Positions 21,386 to 32,638 of a stretch of DNA of 64,000 nt are shown in pieces; position 1 is the stretch's first letter, and every line of letters starts with the position of its first letter. Made by a program: the position numbers and the translations under genes. The stretch is from assembly GCA_032821775.1 (NCBI GenBank), contig JAVLRN010000003.1:310001-374000 (forward strand), in the 5' to 3' direction. This DNA is from Sanguinoderma infundibulare. Its lineage: Eukaryota > Basidiomycota > Agaricomycetes > Polyporales > Polyporaceae. Under the pieces are notes generated by a model that saw only the letters and a program-made list of their open reading frames with translations, had not been told where the DNA came from and ran no database searches.

Positions 21386-24142
21386 ATGGCCTCTGCTTTA
21401 AAAGTCTTCTTCAGCGTCCTGCTGCTCTCCGCGACCGGCGCTGTCGCCAGGTTTTCGGGGAGCGCTATGGAGGGTATGGATACCGCCGAGGCTATCCAGC
21501 GCGAGCAGCTCGATCGCCTCCGCGACTTTCTAGGCCCCGTTCAGTCTTCTAAACCCGACAGCGCAACTGGAACGGTTGCCAAGCGCGAGGCTCCGATTAG
21601 CTTCGCCAATCCCAGGGCAAAGGACTTCTTCGTTGATGGAACGAAGATTCCCGACGGTAAGCGGAACAGTGAATTCGCTTTATGTTCCAGATCTCGCTCG
21701 CTAACACGTTGCGCAGTCAACTTCGATGCGGGTCCGTCTTGGTCAGGTTTGATGCCTATTTCCGGGGCGAAAAACGAGACACGCAAGCTGTTCTTCTGGT
21801 ACACTCCCATTCACTTAACGCGGTCGGTCCCCTGACCCGTCCTTTTCAGGTTCTGGCCTACCAATAACATTTCGAACGTGAACGACCTTCTGTTCTGGAC
21901 GAATGGTGCATGACAGTGTTTCCTTGGGCCGATGCGAGCGCACATTGAACTGGTCGCGTTCGCAGGTGGTCCTGGATGTTCCTCCCTCGAAGGTTTCCTG
22001 CAAGAGAATGGACCCATCTGTGAGGACGGCCGCTGCTCTTCAATTTCCCGTCTAACCGTGCGTCTACAGCTTGGTCCTGGGGCCAGTCGGAACCGACGCC
22101 GTGAGTCCTCTGTCAATGACAGGCGTGTCAGTAAAAATTACACTCACCACCCACGATCTAGGAACCCTTGGAGCTGGACGAACCTCACAAACGTCCTTTG
22201 GGTGGAACAACCAGTCGGTGTAAGTGCCCCCGAGCTCTAGTGTGCAACGTCATGCTGATTCGACCGGGGCAGACCGGATTTTCCCAAGGCGAACCGAGCA
22301 TCAGCAACGACGACGAGCTGGCAGCGCAAGTCGCCGGGTTCCTCGAACAGTTCCTCGAGGTCTTCGGAGAACTGAAGGGGAGCAACTTTTGGGTTAGCGG
22401 CGAGAGCGTAAGTTCCACGGACTTCTGACACGTATCGCTGGTCTGACGCTCTGGATCAGTATGCCGGATTCTGTAGGTTGTCAAGAATCGGCCATGCTGC
22501 CTACGTTTCTGATGCACGATGGTAGACGTGCCGTACATTGCAAACTTCCTCTATGAGCACCCGAACCCGGATCTCAACCTAAAGGGCATCTGGATCGCCG
22601 ACCCGTCGCTCAGCTGGGGTCTCGTGCAGCAAGAAATTCCTGCACTCCGCTTCGCACAGGTTCGTGTCCCTGCACTTCTCCCCTGTCGTCCGTGCTCGAC
22701 GTCTGTCTCATGGCGTGTTGCAGGCAAACAAGAATGTGTTCCCATTCAATTCGACGTTCTGGGCTCATCTTCAGAACATATCTGACTCGTGCGGCTACAC
22801 GGATTACCTCGACAAGTTCGTGACGTACCCGCCCGCTGGCCAATTGCCTTTGCCTGCTGGCGCGACGATCAACAACGTCACGCGAGCCGTGGGCGTCTTG
22901 CCAGAGTGCAGGATGCACAGCCCGATTCAAAACGCGGTGGGAATGTAAGTAGGGATCCACCATTGTTCTGGCTCACCGACTGAAACTTGAAGCCGGTCCT
23001 AGCATTAACCCTGTCTTCGACGTCTACCGCGTGACGGACACGTTCCCCAACCTTTGTAAGGCGTTTCTTTCTCGATTATATCTCATTGTCCAACCAGTCG
23101 TTAGGGAGCGTCCTCGGTTTCCCCAGATCGACGCAGAAGTTCGTCTACTTCAACAGGTGAGCTTTCGACACTCGTCATCTGGTCGAGGACGGTGCTCACC
23201 AACTCCATTACATAGAACGGATGTTCGTGAATCAAATTGTTCAATTATCTTGCTATTGACGAGCCCATCAGGTCCAAGATGCCATCCACGCGCCTCATAT
23301 CAACTGGGTGACTTGCGGTGGTCCCGTCTACATCAATCCGACGACAGGCCAGCCAGGAAATGACCAGAGTGTCGCCTCTACTTTGAGTGTCTTGCCGAAC
23401 GTCATCGAGAAGAGCGAGAGGGTTGCTATTGTGCACGGTTTAGCGGTATGCACGCTTTGCTCCTCCATCTCCGTCTCGTCGGCCAGGAGTTAGCCTGATA
23501 GCCCCCTTCCGTAGGACTTCATCCTCGTCGCCGAAGGCACTAGGATTGCCATACAGTACGTCGTGTGCGTCGCTAACCGTTGCCTAGCCACGCTGACGTC
23601 CGTTCCAAAGGAACATGACGTGGAACGGACTCCAAGGTTTCCAGACACCGATCGAGGACGAGAGCTTCCTCGTCGACAACATGGGTGTCTTCGGAAACAT
23701 GCACACCGAGCGCGGGCTGACTTGTGCGTGATCCTTCCTCGACGGACGATGCCCGATGGTCCACGCGAAGAAACGCCCGGGAATCTCTTGAGCCACGCAA
23801 CGTGTCCACGGCATCTCTCGGAGGCCAACGAGCGGAAGCTGGCTCGTTGAGAATGCTGCGGATACGTCGGGTGGCCCAGGAATTCTCTTCTACCTAGACC
23901 ATAGGGCTTTGCCCGCAGCCTGATGCTCCAACGGCCGTCATTCACCGTAACTCACCGCATACCACGTGGCCCACAGTCGTCGAGTTTTACTACAGCGGCC
24001 ACATGACGCCTCGTACGTGCTAACGATGCTAGGCTTTGGAAGGAAACGATGCTATTGACCGTTCTGCGCAGAGTTCGTGCCCTGGGCTGCCTTCCAGACG
24101 ATCGCGTTCGTCCTGGGCAAGCGCGACTCTCCTTCCGCGTGA
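21386..24142 (+). CDS. Secreted serine carboxypeptidase, family S10
   Basis: The gene has about 18 exons, all in phase by hand splicing. A signal peptide (MASALKVFFSVLLLSATGAV) is followed by a propeptide region. Family landmarks in order: FWTNGGPGCSSLEGF (oxyanion hole), WGQSEPTPNPWSW, NVLWVEQPVGTGFSQGEP, the nucleophile in SGESYAGFYVPYIANF (interrupted by an intron right after the catalytic Ser codon), catalytic Asp in HGLADFIL, and catalytic His in SGHMTPQFVPW. The protein ends KRDSPSA. It should remove C-terminal residues from peptides in the secretory path or outside the cell. A 7-nt microexon (23216–23222) supplies the Thr-Asp of NRTDVQDAIHAP. One intron (23724–23976, 253 nt) is about four times longer than the rest. 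No lesions found; the TATA box is 49 bp upstream. Confidence 0.9.
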
Positions 24143-24937
24143 GTACCAGGCCAAAGGGGTGGCCACCTTGGATGCCATGACGGGACTCGGACGTTGTTTA
24201 CTGCGAAGTGACCTTCGAGCTCCACATGCTCAAATGTGTACTATATGTACTATGTTCAGAAACGGAGAACGGAAAGCGGACGGCGCGCAACTAGTATATA
24301 TGGCTCGATCGGCGTTTCCACAAGTGCCATATCGCATGTTCAGCAAGTTTATGCCCGGGAGCGATCGATGCACCTTCGCGCGGGTGATCGGCAAGTATGT
24401 AGACCACGGCCGGCATGCCCGAAGCCGTGACTCGGACTACGGCTGGACTAGTGAGACATACAGTGGTTACTGCCTCCATCGGCCGCAACTTATCTCCGTG
24501 CTGCGGAGCACAGCCACCATTCTATGCATCGGCACAGATTATAAACTGCGTGCGGCGTGCACTAGCGTCCCAAAGCGCAGACGGTCGGATCAGGTTAAAG
24601 TTCGCAGCGACGCGAACCGCCCGCCTGAACGCGCTCTTACCATTACAGCTACTACTTTCATATTGATGCGGCGCGGCAGGAGTCGCTGACATACGCTGGC
24701 GCTTTGAAGAGTCAAATCCGGTGCTAACACAAGAGTCCTTGATCGGAACGGAGCGAAAATCCAGACGAACTATAGTAAAGAGAGTAATGACAGGCCCGTA
24801 AGGGATGGGGGATACGACTGAAAACGTAAACTATAGAAAAGTCCAATAACGTCCTTGATGGCAGTGCACGAAAGCGAACGCGAACACAGTCCTGTACATT
24901 CCGAGCCCGTGTCCGAAAAGAATGATCCCGTCAAAGG
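24143..24937. other. Intergenic between convergent genes
   Basis: The carboxypeptidase and laccase genes converge here. No coding frame with any family signal was seen. Confidence 0.5.
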
Positions 24938-26836
24938 TCAGTGGTCGCTGGAGTTAAGCTTGTCGTACGTCGGGCAGAGGTCCTTCCACGCGTCGGTCGT
25001 CGTGAAGTTCGAGACCGCGGGCTCGTCCTCGACGAAGACGACCGCGAAGCCCAGCCCGAGGTGGTAGTCGATGTGGCAGTGGAGGAACCACGGACCGGGG
25101 TTGTCCGTCTGCATGTCCGTCACTCGTCAGTCTCGGCTTATGCGGTACTCGGATAAACACGCACCCTGAAGCGGATCGTGACGTTGTCACCCGTGGTGCC
25201 GGTGCTGACGACGTCGCGGATCGGAGGGTTCACGTAGTTGTACGCGTCGGTGCCCGCGCTGCGGACGACGGCGAACGAGTGCTATGAGCGCAAAGATGAA
25301 AAGTCAGCTTGCATACGGGCCTCGAAACTAAATCGACGTACGCCGTGCAAGTGGATGGGATGGGGAGCGCCCGCAAAACCAGAGCCTGTCACAGGGAAGG
25401 AGAGCTCGATGGTCGAGTTGGCCGGGAGGGTATAGATGCTGCCGCTTGGGAGCAGGTCTGCCGCGCTCGACGCGCCGCTCATGAGCTGCAGGAGGACGGG
25501 GACGTTGGGCGGGACGTATGAGGCGTTGTTGACGAAGTAGTTGGAGCCGTTGAACGTGGCGTGGAGGTTGAGCGCGTAGTCCACGCCGCCCACGAACGGT
25601 TCCCCAGGAGCAGGCAAGCCGTCGAGCGTCACGAGCGCCGTCTCGTTGAACGGCGCCGTGCTGTTCGTCTGGTTTGTAGTGGGTTCCATCTGGGGAGCGC
25701 CGTCGTAGCGGAGGATCGCCGAGTTAATGCCACCAACAAAGGTCATAGAGCCCTTGTTTGGGACCGCGCGCATCCAGTAGTTGTCGATCTCCTGGTCGGC
25801 GGTAAGCACGAACGAGTAGCGCTGGCCAGGATGGATGGCCAGCTCGTCGATTGTAAGCGGTTCGTAGTTGGTCCCCTCGACCTCGATAATCGTCATATCG
25901 TGCCCGTCGATTGAGAACGTGTAGTAGACGTCAGACGTGGTGCAGACCAGGCGGAAGCGGTAACGCATGCCCTGGTTGACATTGACTACAGCCAGGTCCG
26001 TCGAGGGACCGCCAGTGTAACGGCCAAGGCCGTTGAACAGGGTCGCGTCGGTACCATGCCTAGGTTTCTGTCAGCGGACAGGAAAAAGAAGATCTCACAC
26101 AGAACTCACGGAATAGAAGGACCAAGACTGGCGCAGACGTGGTACCAGTCGCTCAACGTGATAACCGTGGACTCTGTTTCACTATGAGCGCGGGACTGAG
26201 CACCAGGCGAAATGCCAACTTACCATCGTCAACATCATACAAGTCCGCGTGAGGATCGTCCGGGTCGTAGATAACAATGGGTCCGACCAGGCCGTCAGCG
26301 TACTGAGTAGAATGATGGCTGTGGTACCAGAACGTGCCCGCCTGGCCTGGGGTGGAGAACTGGTAGAGGAACGAGTCTCCTGAGGCAATTGGGCACTGGT
26401 TTACGAAAGCGGGACCATCTGCCCAGTTGGTGCCCTGCTGGGCGATGCCATGCCAATGCTGCGTAGGATACACTCATGAGTCGCGACGCGTTGACACAAA
26501 CAATTTCGGACGCACCACTGTCGTGGACTTGAGCATCGTCGCGTTGGTAAGCTGGTCGATGACATTGATCATGAACGTGTCGCCCTGTTGGTGTATGCGA
26601 CGTCTGTTTCAACATCGGATGGCGGGAGCTGGCGGACAAATACAGCGCACCTTGTTGCCCGTAATTAGTGGACCGGGGTATTGGCCGTTGACGACGATGG
26701 CAGCACGGGTGTACCCATCTGGGGCAATGTCCGCGTTAGAGATTGTCAAGTCCGCGACGGGACCGATGGCGGCGAGGGCGGAAGTGAAGGAAAGACATAG
26801 TGCGGATAGCAGAGAGAGGGACGATACCATAGACAT
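24938..26836 (-). CDS. Laccase (multicopper oxidase, AA1)
   Basis: A secreted laccase of about 520 aa oxidising phenols with reduction of O2 to water. Signal peptide [22 protein letters not shown]. All four copper motifs are present: [45 protein letters not shown] and [18 protein letters not shown]. The residue ten after the T1 cysteine is Phe, as in high-redox-potential fungal laccases. Oddities: the usual HLEAGF reads HLGLGF, and both partners of one conserved disulfide appear lost (STQYCDG is STQYADG; the SCDPNYTFS position reads TSDVYYTFS), while the other pair (NQCPI, DLCPTY) is kept. Six introns splice in phase. The start is 26836, with a second Met two codons later. It converges with the S10 gene. 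No substitution hits a copper ligand. Confidence 0.93.
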
Positions 26837-26942
26837 CTCAAAAAACGGACCGACGGGACAGCCGATCACGGAGCGGACGAGACGGGAAACTTGAAGGGGA
26901 GGATCGGGGCGGAGCAATGGGCGGTGATGAACCGGCGCATGT

Positions 26943-26949
26943 CTTTATA
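26943..26949 (-). promoter_or_regulatory. TATA box of the laccase gene
   Basis: TATAAAG on the minus strand, about 107 bp upstream of the laccase ATG, behind a purine-rich GAGGAGGAGG stretch. Confidence 0.5.
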
Positions 26950-28319
26950 CCTCCTCCTCGTCTATGGAATGCTCGTTTTTCGATCCGAAATCGAACGCGA
27001 GAAGTACTGGATGTTACGCACCTTGCCGACGTAGCAATGGCTTTGCGGCAGTCCAGAGGCAGTCCGAGTTTCGCAGAATTGAGTCGTGGGCGGTGGGTCG
27101 GGACCCGCTGCGTCGGCTAGCGGATGAAGCGCGACCAACGGACACGTGAGGATTTACTGGAGTTACCGCACTGGCGCGGCATCGAAGCGGAATGCTTTGA
27201 ATGTTTGTACTTAAGACAGTCGCATTCGATGATGCTGTCGGGTTGGAATCTTGTAGCTACAGCATGAGTGTCGAAAGAAGAGGAGGCTGAACCCGATTGC
27301 CCTTTGTGAGACCGAACATCGGACGGAAGGATGGAGTGTGCGTACCGGTCATAGCGACTGGGTTGCGAGTACAACGGTCGAACGATGGTTGTCGATACCA
27401 CGCTACGGAAGAGTCGGCTATGCCGCTCTGGGCGTTGAAAATCATAAGTTGCCAGCAGGAGGAGCCTGAGGAAGGAGGATGCGGGAATTCCGAACTGGGG
27501 TGATGATCATGATGGTGACCAGGAAGCCCTGCAGAAGCGCTTCTGATTCCGAAATGCGGCGACTGCCACACGTGGACAGCCACAAATGAACTCCTGCCCC
27601 GACTCACGAGTCATTTTCGCTGTGGACTTGCCCACTCCAAGTTACCCACACCGAGGGGCACCACCTTGTTCGAAGTCTGTAACAAGGTTTAGATCCAACT
27701 AAGTGGACTATTGAGCGTCGTTGATTTGAGAGCCGCGCCGTTTCATAGTTCCTTCGTGGCATGCAGGCTCGGCACGGCACGAGACATTAATTCAAGGAAA
27801 CGGAGACCGATTAGCCGGATACGGCCCTCCGAGTCGCCACGAATGGCTGTTCGTGGCTAGAGATGTAACCTGAAGGACTAGAAGACCCATATCCATGACC
27901 TATTGAACGTTGCCCAGCTACCACGGTAAGACGATAGCGACCGCATAGTGCGGTCTCGCAATTTTATACCTCGAGACGCCGCGAAACTATTGCCAACTGG
28001 ACCACTTAGTCTGCTCGTGGAACACCAGGGATTCTTCCCTGTCATCTCGACTGAGTGTGTCGGAAAGACGTGAAGCCTACCCAACATCCGTAGCTAGGTT
28101 TCAGGATGACGCCCAAATTAATCGACAGCGGGACGCACATCTCCGTAGCGATTCAGACAGTCCAGCAACAAGCTCCATCCTCGAACTTCGCCACGCTGTC
28201 GGCGCATGACGAAACGGTGAAAGTCATGATACTGATTCCCAATTCGCACAAGTTCGATGCTATGTAGCGGTCTGCATCATCTGCAAGCATCATACGCTCC
28301 CAGCTCTTCCGACAATCCT
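26950..28319. other. Intergenic, 1.4 kb without a supported gene
   Basis: Short open frames occur on both strands but none shows a family signal or a plausible exon chain. It contains the laccase promoter and ends at the stop of C2. Confidence 0.5.
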
Positions 28320-29798
28320 TCAATTGTCTCCGCCCGCAGTCATCATCTCCACCTCCTGTTGGCTATTCTCAGATTCATCAATTCCTTCCATGGCTTCTTC
28401 CCCCGCGTCATCATCTTCGGTTCTGTCCTCCTCTTCCGAGTCGGTCTCCTTTTGCAGCATCACAGACGTGTCCTTCCGCGACTTGTGACCCTTCATAGAG
28501 ATACGGACCACGTCGACGGTCTTGATCAAGCTGATGTACATCCGGGCGATCTGCCGTAGGTCGAGCTCACCAAGGTAACCAACGACACGCGCGGCCTCGT
28601 CCTCGTTGGCATAAAGCCCGCCGCAGTCCATAACCAGCTCCAACGTCGTGATCTCAACAGAGGCGAGCTCGCGCGGCAGCGAAGCCTGTTCGCTAACATC
28701 AGTAGGTATCCAGGACGCAGACTAATTATCTGCGCTCACCAATACTTCCATGACATCGCACAAGCAGTCCAACTCGCAGATCTCCACAGTGATCGCAAGC
28801 GTCTTCAGCCGCTGCGTCCCCCCGGCATTGAGCGAGGATAGCAAGCGCGGCTCGTTCACGAAACGACCGCATTCCGCCTTCAGCCGAAGCTCGATCGGGC
28901 GGACGTCGCATAGCACGACCTCTGTCATACGCACGCACCCCCGCTGCGCCTGGAAAATGCCGATTGTCGAGAGCTCGAGACGTTGAACAGGGCATCGGAG
29001 CCTGATAGCATACGCGTCGAGGACGGTGCCCGTCAGGACGTCGAGCGAGTTCCAGCTCCCGTACAACTCCTGGTGCTCCTTGTTCATGTTGCGATAGCGT
29101 GTGCATTCGCGCATGTCTGTGTCCCACTCGAAGCGGCCACTTGAGACCACGAGCTCCGACAGGTTCGGGAACGCTTGGACAAACTCGTACATCAGCGGGG
29201 CGTCGAGGGAGTTGAGAGTGACCGCCTTCAACGCGTGATAACGTAAACTGACGAATGAGACGCTGTCGTCCGTCGTGGCTTCTGACGCCGTCAGCCTCTC
29301 GAGGGTATGTCGGGAGCGTTGTAGGAGATAAACGGGTTTCGACGTGCATCTGTCCTCCAATGGCGTCTTCGCAGCCCCTCTAGTCAACCACAGGTCTGCG
29401 AAGACCAGAGGAGACTTCATGTTCAGCAGCATGCCCGCGCCAAGCTCGCCCACGTTTTTCATCCGAAGAATCTTGATGGTCGTGAGGCTGGCAAACGCCT
29501 CGGGCAGCGCCGGGTCCGAGGCGAGAAAAGCCTCCGCTTCTTCGTCGAACTCCAGGTGACTGAAGCGAGCGCAAGGCTTCATGCTGGACAGCAAAGAGAC
29601 TAGAGCCGCCGCAGCGGCGGACGCGACCTTGCCTACGCATATCCGGAGGCTGCGGAGGGAGAAACAACTGGCGCACCGCATAAGCTTGACGAATGATACA
29701 ACGTCGTCCTCGGTTCGGAGATCGACGTCTTCTGCGAGGTAGCATACGATTGCGCCCGCTTGTGCATCATTGTCGGGCTGTTGTCGGTCCGAGGACAT
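28320..29798 (-). CDS. LRR-like protein with acidic tail, family C (C2)
   Basis: Two exons (29798–28740 and 28685–28320, 54-nt intron) give 474 aa starting MSSDRQQPDNDAQAG. The body is leucine-rich with LRR-like spacing (SLRSLRICVGKV, TTIKILRMKNVGELG, FPNLSELVVSSGRFEW, VQRLELSTIGIFQ). The C-terminus is a strongly acidic tail (SEEEDRTEDDDAGEEAMEG). I see no F-box at the N-terminus, which sets it apart from families A, B and G, although such orphan LRR proteins are common beside them. It lies head to head with A4, about 970 bp between start codons. A leader with conserved splice sites is found upstream of both C2 and C3. Confidence 0.75.
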
Positions 29799-30765
29799 CA
29801 GAGACTTGCAAAGGTAAGAAACTGTAAAGCTGGACAGCAGTTAGCCAGGAGAGGGTGAGGGGAAATCGCTAAGCCAAGGAGTGCCACTCACCTGGAAGAA
29901 AATGTCTCGGCGCGTGGAGGCACACAAGGGACAGTGGGGGGGGGGACGTGTTGCTTTATAGAGTGGCGTGGTACAGTACATACATGGACAATTGTCATTG
30001 TTGTGCCGTGAATAGTACCGAGTGTTTCTAGGTGCGTCATTGGAGCAATCAACCGTCTATCTAGATGATTCCTCTGCCTGTAGAAAAACGTATGCCCTAG
30101 CACAGACAAAATGCGTACCATTCCCGAACATTTTTGCAGCCGTGTTTGGCATTGTCATCGCGCTTGCAAGAGCTTTTCCCAGATAAGCTGAAAGGAAACT
30201 AGTAACCGCGGTCCGAGTGATGCACTTACCATGAAGACCTGAAAGCCCCGGCCCACGCTCGTCCAAACGCACCGACACGCTGAGACTTCAACGGGGGGCT
30301 GGGATACATTCGACTCGTTGAATAGTTGTGGGTGCCTTGAATTTCTTTGAGTAATCGATCTCGTGCGACGGCATGCAGGGGCGATTGGGACGGCGATGAA
30401 AGGCACTGGAAAGCGTCGAAGGAAGAGCCAGCCCGAGGATTGACGTGATCGTCCGTTACTTATTGATCACGTTGTGACACGGTAGCCCTGCAGTCACGCT
30501 GCGCCGCGACGCCAGGTATCCTCCGCCACTGGCAGCTCACCTCGAGTCTCGCCCCTCGACGTGTCTCTGCAAATTGAGGTAATGCGTGCCGAATCGTATA
30601 CTCCTCTTTCTGGATGCTGATCCTACCGCAGAATGGTTGCCACAGAGCCCCGAAGTCAGAAGAGTCGGAAGGCCCAGGATAGACAATCTCCAGCTGTGAG
30701 CCTTCGTCTTTCGGACATAGTTTGCCTGGTCCAGGCTGCTCAAACCACTCCGACGCGCTGAATAG
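29799..30765. promoter_or_regulatory. Divergent C2/A4 intergenic region with spliced C leader
   Basis: Toward C2 the minus strand carries splice-like blocks that recur upstream of C3 and C1: TTCATG|GTAAGT, an exon-like block ending GGGAATG|GTACGC, an acceptor TTTCTACAG, and CAG|GTGAGTGGCACTCC. Their coding potential differs between copies (a stop in C2), so they look like non-coding leader exons. Toward A4 the last 100 bp resemble the A7 upstream region. Confidence 0.4.
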
Positions 30766-32144
30766 ATGGCTTCATTGAATTCCCCCTTCGATTTGACCTC
30801 AAGTCAATGTGGACCGGATACTTTCCTCATGAAGGTAAGCCGTCCGCGTTGATGATACACGACGTCAAGGACTGCGCTCCAGTCCTCATGGGTAGCACAC
30901 TCCAGGACCTGTGGCCCCAGACCTACCCACGGAATTATGGCTTCACGTTCTTGGCTACATCAACGACACCACGACGCTTTCGGCGCTCATGCGGGTCAAT
31001 CGCGCCTTCTGCGACAGAGCCGAAATTCGTCTATATCATACCGTCGCGCTTGAAAGCGACTCAGCCATTCTCTCCCTCTGTGAATCGGTGTCTGCATCTT
31101 CTCATCGAGCAAACCTCCTAACAAGCCTCCACCTCTCCAACATCGACCAGCTAATCTCCGGCAGTGCAAATTCGTCTCTCTTGCGTAATGCCCTCAGCCC
31201 GCTCCGTAATCTCAAGCATCTCAGCCTACACGTGCTCGGGTATCGTACCCGGGGGGAGGGAACCATTAACGCAATCTTCAAAATGCGCTTCCCACTCCTC
31301 CGCGCCTTCATCACGAACCATGGGGCAATCCTCGACGATACTGGTTTGGCGTTCCTCCACGAGCACCCGTTGCTCGAGGAGCTCGAGATCATGTGCGAAC
31401 TCCTGGCTTCACCATCTTGGGTGGAGAAACTCGCCAACATCCAACTCCAATCCTTGCGCTCTATCGCGTGTGCCATCTGGTTCATTCATGACCGCTTCCC
31501 TGTGCCGCCTACGCTCTCGCATTGCCACTTGACTAATTTCGCGTGCATAAGCATCGAGCCCTGGCGACTGCGTCGCATCGCAGCGCTACTGGGCAAGCAG
31601 CTCGTGAGCCTGCGCCTATCCCAGCACCACGGTCGACTTGTCAATCACGAAGAGTCAAATCATCTCAAGCTTGACGAGCTGGCCGAACTGTTCCCTTGTG
31701 TCCGCTTCTTCCAGCTCGACATGGACGACACCGTCCGTCTCCACTTTCATTGGCGATGTAGTGGCCCTCTCTAACCTACTTTGCGACCCCCTGCAGATGC
31801 CCCCCTCCAACAGACATGTCGTCACCTTCACCTCGGAACGGTCGAGCGCACAATCGGGGACAAGTGCTACTCGCCGCCGCAACGCGCGGATGACCCTTGT
31901 GTGGGTGTACGCACCGCCGCGAGCCTGGAATCGGAAGGGGGACGTGGACACCGCCGCCACGTGGGACGTCTTTGTGAGCGCGAAAGCGTTCCAGGTGCTC
32001 CGCGACTGGGGCGACTACGTCGAGCGCATCGTGTACAGGCATACCAACCAACCGTATATGTCTCTGTCGCTGAACGTGGACGGGACGGAGCTGGTCTGGA
32101 GGCAGGATACGGAGATGGTCGACGAGCAGTGGAAGCTTGTATGA
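30766..32144 (+). CDS. F-box-like protein, family A (A4)
   Basis: Exons 30766–30834 (MASLNSPFDLTSSQ...FLMK), 30896–31732 and 31797–32144 give 417 aa. The start was chosen because A7 has the same 23-codon first exon. This first exon is unrelated to the 22-nt first exon of A2, A3, A5 and A6, so family A has two 5' types. F-box-like DLPTELWLHVLGYINDTTTL with ALMRVNRAFCDRAEIRLYHTV, LRR-like middle, tail module MTLVWVYAPP...VLRDWGDYVERIVYRH...DEQWKLV. Head to head with C2. Intact. Confidence 0.85.
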
Positions 32145-32223
32145 GCTGCTTCAGATATTACTGTGGGTTGTCCAATCCCCAATGGTGTATAGTTTGGAAC
32201 TGTGAACAATCCATCCTGCTGCC

Positions 32224-32484
32224 AGAAGCGACACGCATCACGCTCGTGTGGGTGTTCTCCCGTTCAAAGCAAGAGAGGAACAGGGTGTCGATCGAGGTCA
32301 GCTACCGGCGGTTCTGAACAAGGCGGCGTCGCAGGTGCTGAGGGAGTGGGGCCGCTACGTTGAGCGCATTGTGACGACGCATGGGACTGGCTCGTACGAG
32401 AGCCTGGCGCTGGATGAGGAAGGAGCGACGCTCGTACGGGCGGCGGATCACGATATGTGGGAGGGGTATTGGAGATGCGTGTAG
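32224..32484 (+). pseudogene. Solo tail exon of a family B gene (B3)
   Basis: Only the tail module of family B is present: ITLVWVFSRSKQERN... to EGYWRCV and a stop. One base is missing at the RRFLNKAAS position (CGGTTCTGAAC against CGGTTTCTGAAC), which shifts the frame and creates a TGA. It sits between the A4 stop and the A5 start and marks the inner breakpoint of the right arm. Confidence 0.85.
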
Positions 32485-32638
32485 AATATCGTTGAGTGTT
32501 TTCCTCTTTGCGAGTCTAAATAGTGGTTTGACGCCTTGCACGTGGGACAGTGCCCTGGTAATCGATGACTTTAAGTTCCTGCATCGATGTCGCCTCAACC
32601 CAACATTCTCCGACTACAACGTCGTGCGAGAATCCCAA

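Noticed and set aside
27257..27607. 116-codon minus-strand ORF in the laccase upstream region
   Set aside because: His/Ser/Pro-biased composition, no exon chain, no relative; looks like chance.
30807..31121. Plus-strand ORF at the A4 5' end suggesting another start
   Set aside because: It is in a different frame from the F-box and crosses the intron; the 69-nt first exon shared with A7 explains the start better.
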